A stretch of DNA of 64,000 bases from JAEMQF01 sp963850525 (lineage in GTDB: Bacteria > Pseudomonadota > Gammaproteobacteria > Burkholderiales > Burkholderiaceae_C), in assembly GCA_963850525.1 (NCBI GenBank), contig CAWKLQ010000012.1, forward strand, positions 186,001 to 250,000, in the 5' to 3' direction. The translations under genes were made by a program, and so were the position numbers. Below are positions 63,346-64,000 of this stretch, one piece after another; position 1 is the first letter of the stretch, and every line of letters begins with the position of its first letter. The notes beneath the pieces are model-generated. The model saw only the letters and a program-made list of their open reading frames with translations, did no database searches and had not been told where the DNA came from.

Positions 63346-64000
63346 TCAGCCCGTGGCCAGCGTCTGCGCCAGGCGCGGGGCGTGTGGCCCGAATACGTAG
63401 GCGTCCATTCCCAGGCACCCGAGCGTGGCGCTGTCGTGCAGGCGCAGCGGCGGCGCGTCGCGGCCGCCCGCGCCGGCCGCCACGTACCAGGGCAGCAGGT
63501 GCTCGTCGGTCGGGTGCATGTCCACCGCGTGCGGCGCGCGCTTGCGGTAGTCGAACAGCGCGTCCCAATTGCGCTCAACGCTGCGTGCGTGCATCCAGTT
63601 GCGGAAGGCGCGGCTCTCGGCGATTTCGGGTTGGTTCGGGTCCGGGTGCAGGCTGCCGCCGGCGAATACGCGGCGCAGGTTGTGCGTGATGCTGCCGGTG
63701 CCGAAGACGAGCACGCCCTCGTCGGCCAGCGGCGCGAGCGCGGCGCCGAGCGCGAATTGCGCAGCCGGGGTCTGGCTCGGCACGAAGGCGAGCGGCAGCA
63801 CGGGCACGTCAGCGTTCGGATAGATGTAGCGCAGCGCGGTCCAGTTGCCATGGTCCAGGCCACCTTGATCCACGGTGTGGACGCTCAAGCCGGCGGCTTC
63901 GAGCAGTGCGGCGACTTTGGGCGCGAGCGACGGGGCGCCGGGAGCGTCGTAACGCAGCGTGTAGAGCTGCGGATCGAAGCCGCCGAAGTCGTACACCGCT
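63346..64000 (-). CDS. ygiD: YgiD-like class III extradiol dioxygenase, 5' end outside window
   Basis: The frame is open to the window edge, so the first residues, which normally include metal-binding His, are missing. Present are TVDQGGLDHGNWTALRYIYP, VFGTGSITHNLR with a metal His, and the C-terminal HPTDEHLLPWYVAAGA. The LigB-like zinc dioxygenases of this type include DOPA 4,5-dioxygenase; E. coli YgiD has this activity in vitro. The ATG at 63996 is internal and not the true start. It ends 7 bases before the probable GTG of the EamA gene. Confidence 0.85.
   Translation of the reverse strand, partial: AVYDFGGFDPQLYTLRYDAPGAPSLAPKVAALLEAAGLSVHTVDQGGLDHGNWTALRYIYPNADVPVLPLAFVPSQTPAAQFALGAALAPLADEGVLVFGTGSITHNLRRVFAGGSLHPDPNQPEIAESRAFRNWMHARSVERNWDALFDYRKRAPHAVDMHPTDEHLLPWYVAAGAGGRDAPPLRLHDSATLGCLGMDAYVFGPHAPRLAQTLATG

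Overview
The window is high-GC, gene-dense bacterial chromosome. Its style is that of a Burkholderiales-type betaproteobacterium: TctC/Bug-type receptors without their permeases, many TRAP and ABC importers for organic acids, xdhABC next to a LysR regulator, and a dispersed GTCATCCCGGC...GCCGGGATCCA hairpin repeat. The genus cannot be fixed from sequence alone. No rRNA, tRNA, CRISPR array, integrase or intact transposase was seen.

Layout. 1-2109: 3' part of an assimilatory nitrate reductase. 2186-6124: a receptor gene, a dienelactone-hydrolase-like gene and a decayed patch. In that patch a LysR gene and a divergent oxidoreductase gene have both lost their 5' ends at one junction, and an isochorismatase-like gene has lost its middle. 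6145-16679 (minus strand): a catabolic operon that fits the D-apionate pathway. It reads sugar-type ABC transporter, ApnL-like lactonase, ApnO-like oxidoisomerase, RuBisCO-like protein and OiaK-like kinase. A vapB-vapC' fragment sits exactly between its two permease genes. 16863-18491: another receptor and an intact VapBC-type pair. 18596-30858: purine unit, with xdhABC, a LysR regulator, guanine deaminase and a BMP-family ABC importer. 30959-32608: hipBA. 32649-35766: TAXI-type TRAP transporter. 36021-42505: a methyltransferase, then a branched-chain-amino-acid-type ABC transporter with an in-frame permease-ATPase fusion, next to an intradiol (hydroxyquinol-type) dioxygenase. 42616-44223: RutE-like nitroreductase, a shortened SnoaL-like gene and a GST. 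44260-55090 (minus strand): organic-acid catabolism and uptake with two TctC receptors, a Gfo/Idh/MocA dehydrogenase, GlcG-like and DUF1330 proteins, a DctPQM TRAP system, quinone oxidoreductase, VOC protein, Ldh-family dehydrogenase and an enolase-superfamily enzyme. 55244-56973: divergent 3-hydroxyacyl-CoA dehydrogenase and GntR regulator. 57354-62213: a three-gene accessory cassette. 62455-64000: a frameshifted EamA transporter and the 3' part of a YgiD-like dioxygenase.

The most novel part is the accessory cassette. Its first two genes, an AAA ATPase and a subtilisin-like protease, match the IetAS anti-phage system. Directly downstream, probably in the same transcript, is a 432-residue protein with two MazG-like helical modules, each ended by a CxxCxxxxCxC knuckle, and a C-terminal GGDEF nucleotide-cyclase domain. 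I do not recognise this architecture, and it is the best candidate here for an undescribed immunity or nucleotide-signalling component.

A second theme is repeat-driven remodelling. Eight REPIN-like loci are present. One forms the translated linker of the permease-ATPase fusion and another encodes the C-terminal tail of a permease. Several genes carry clean internal or end deletions.
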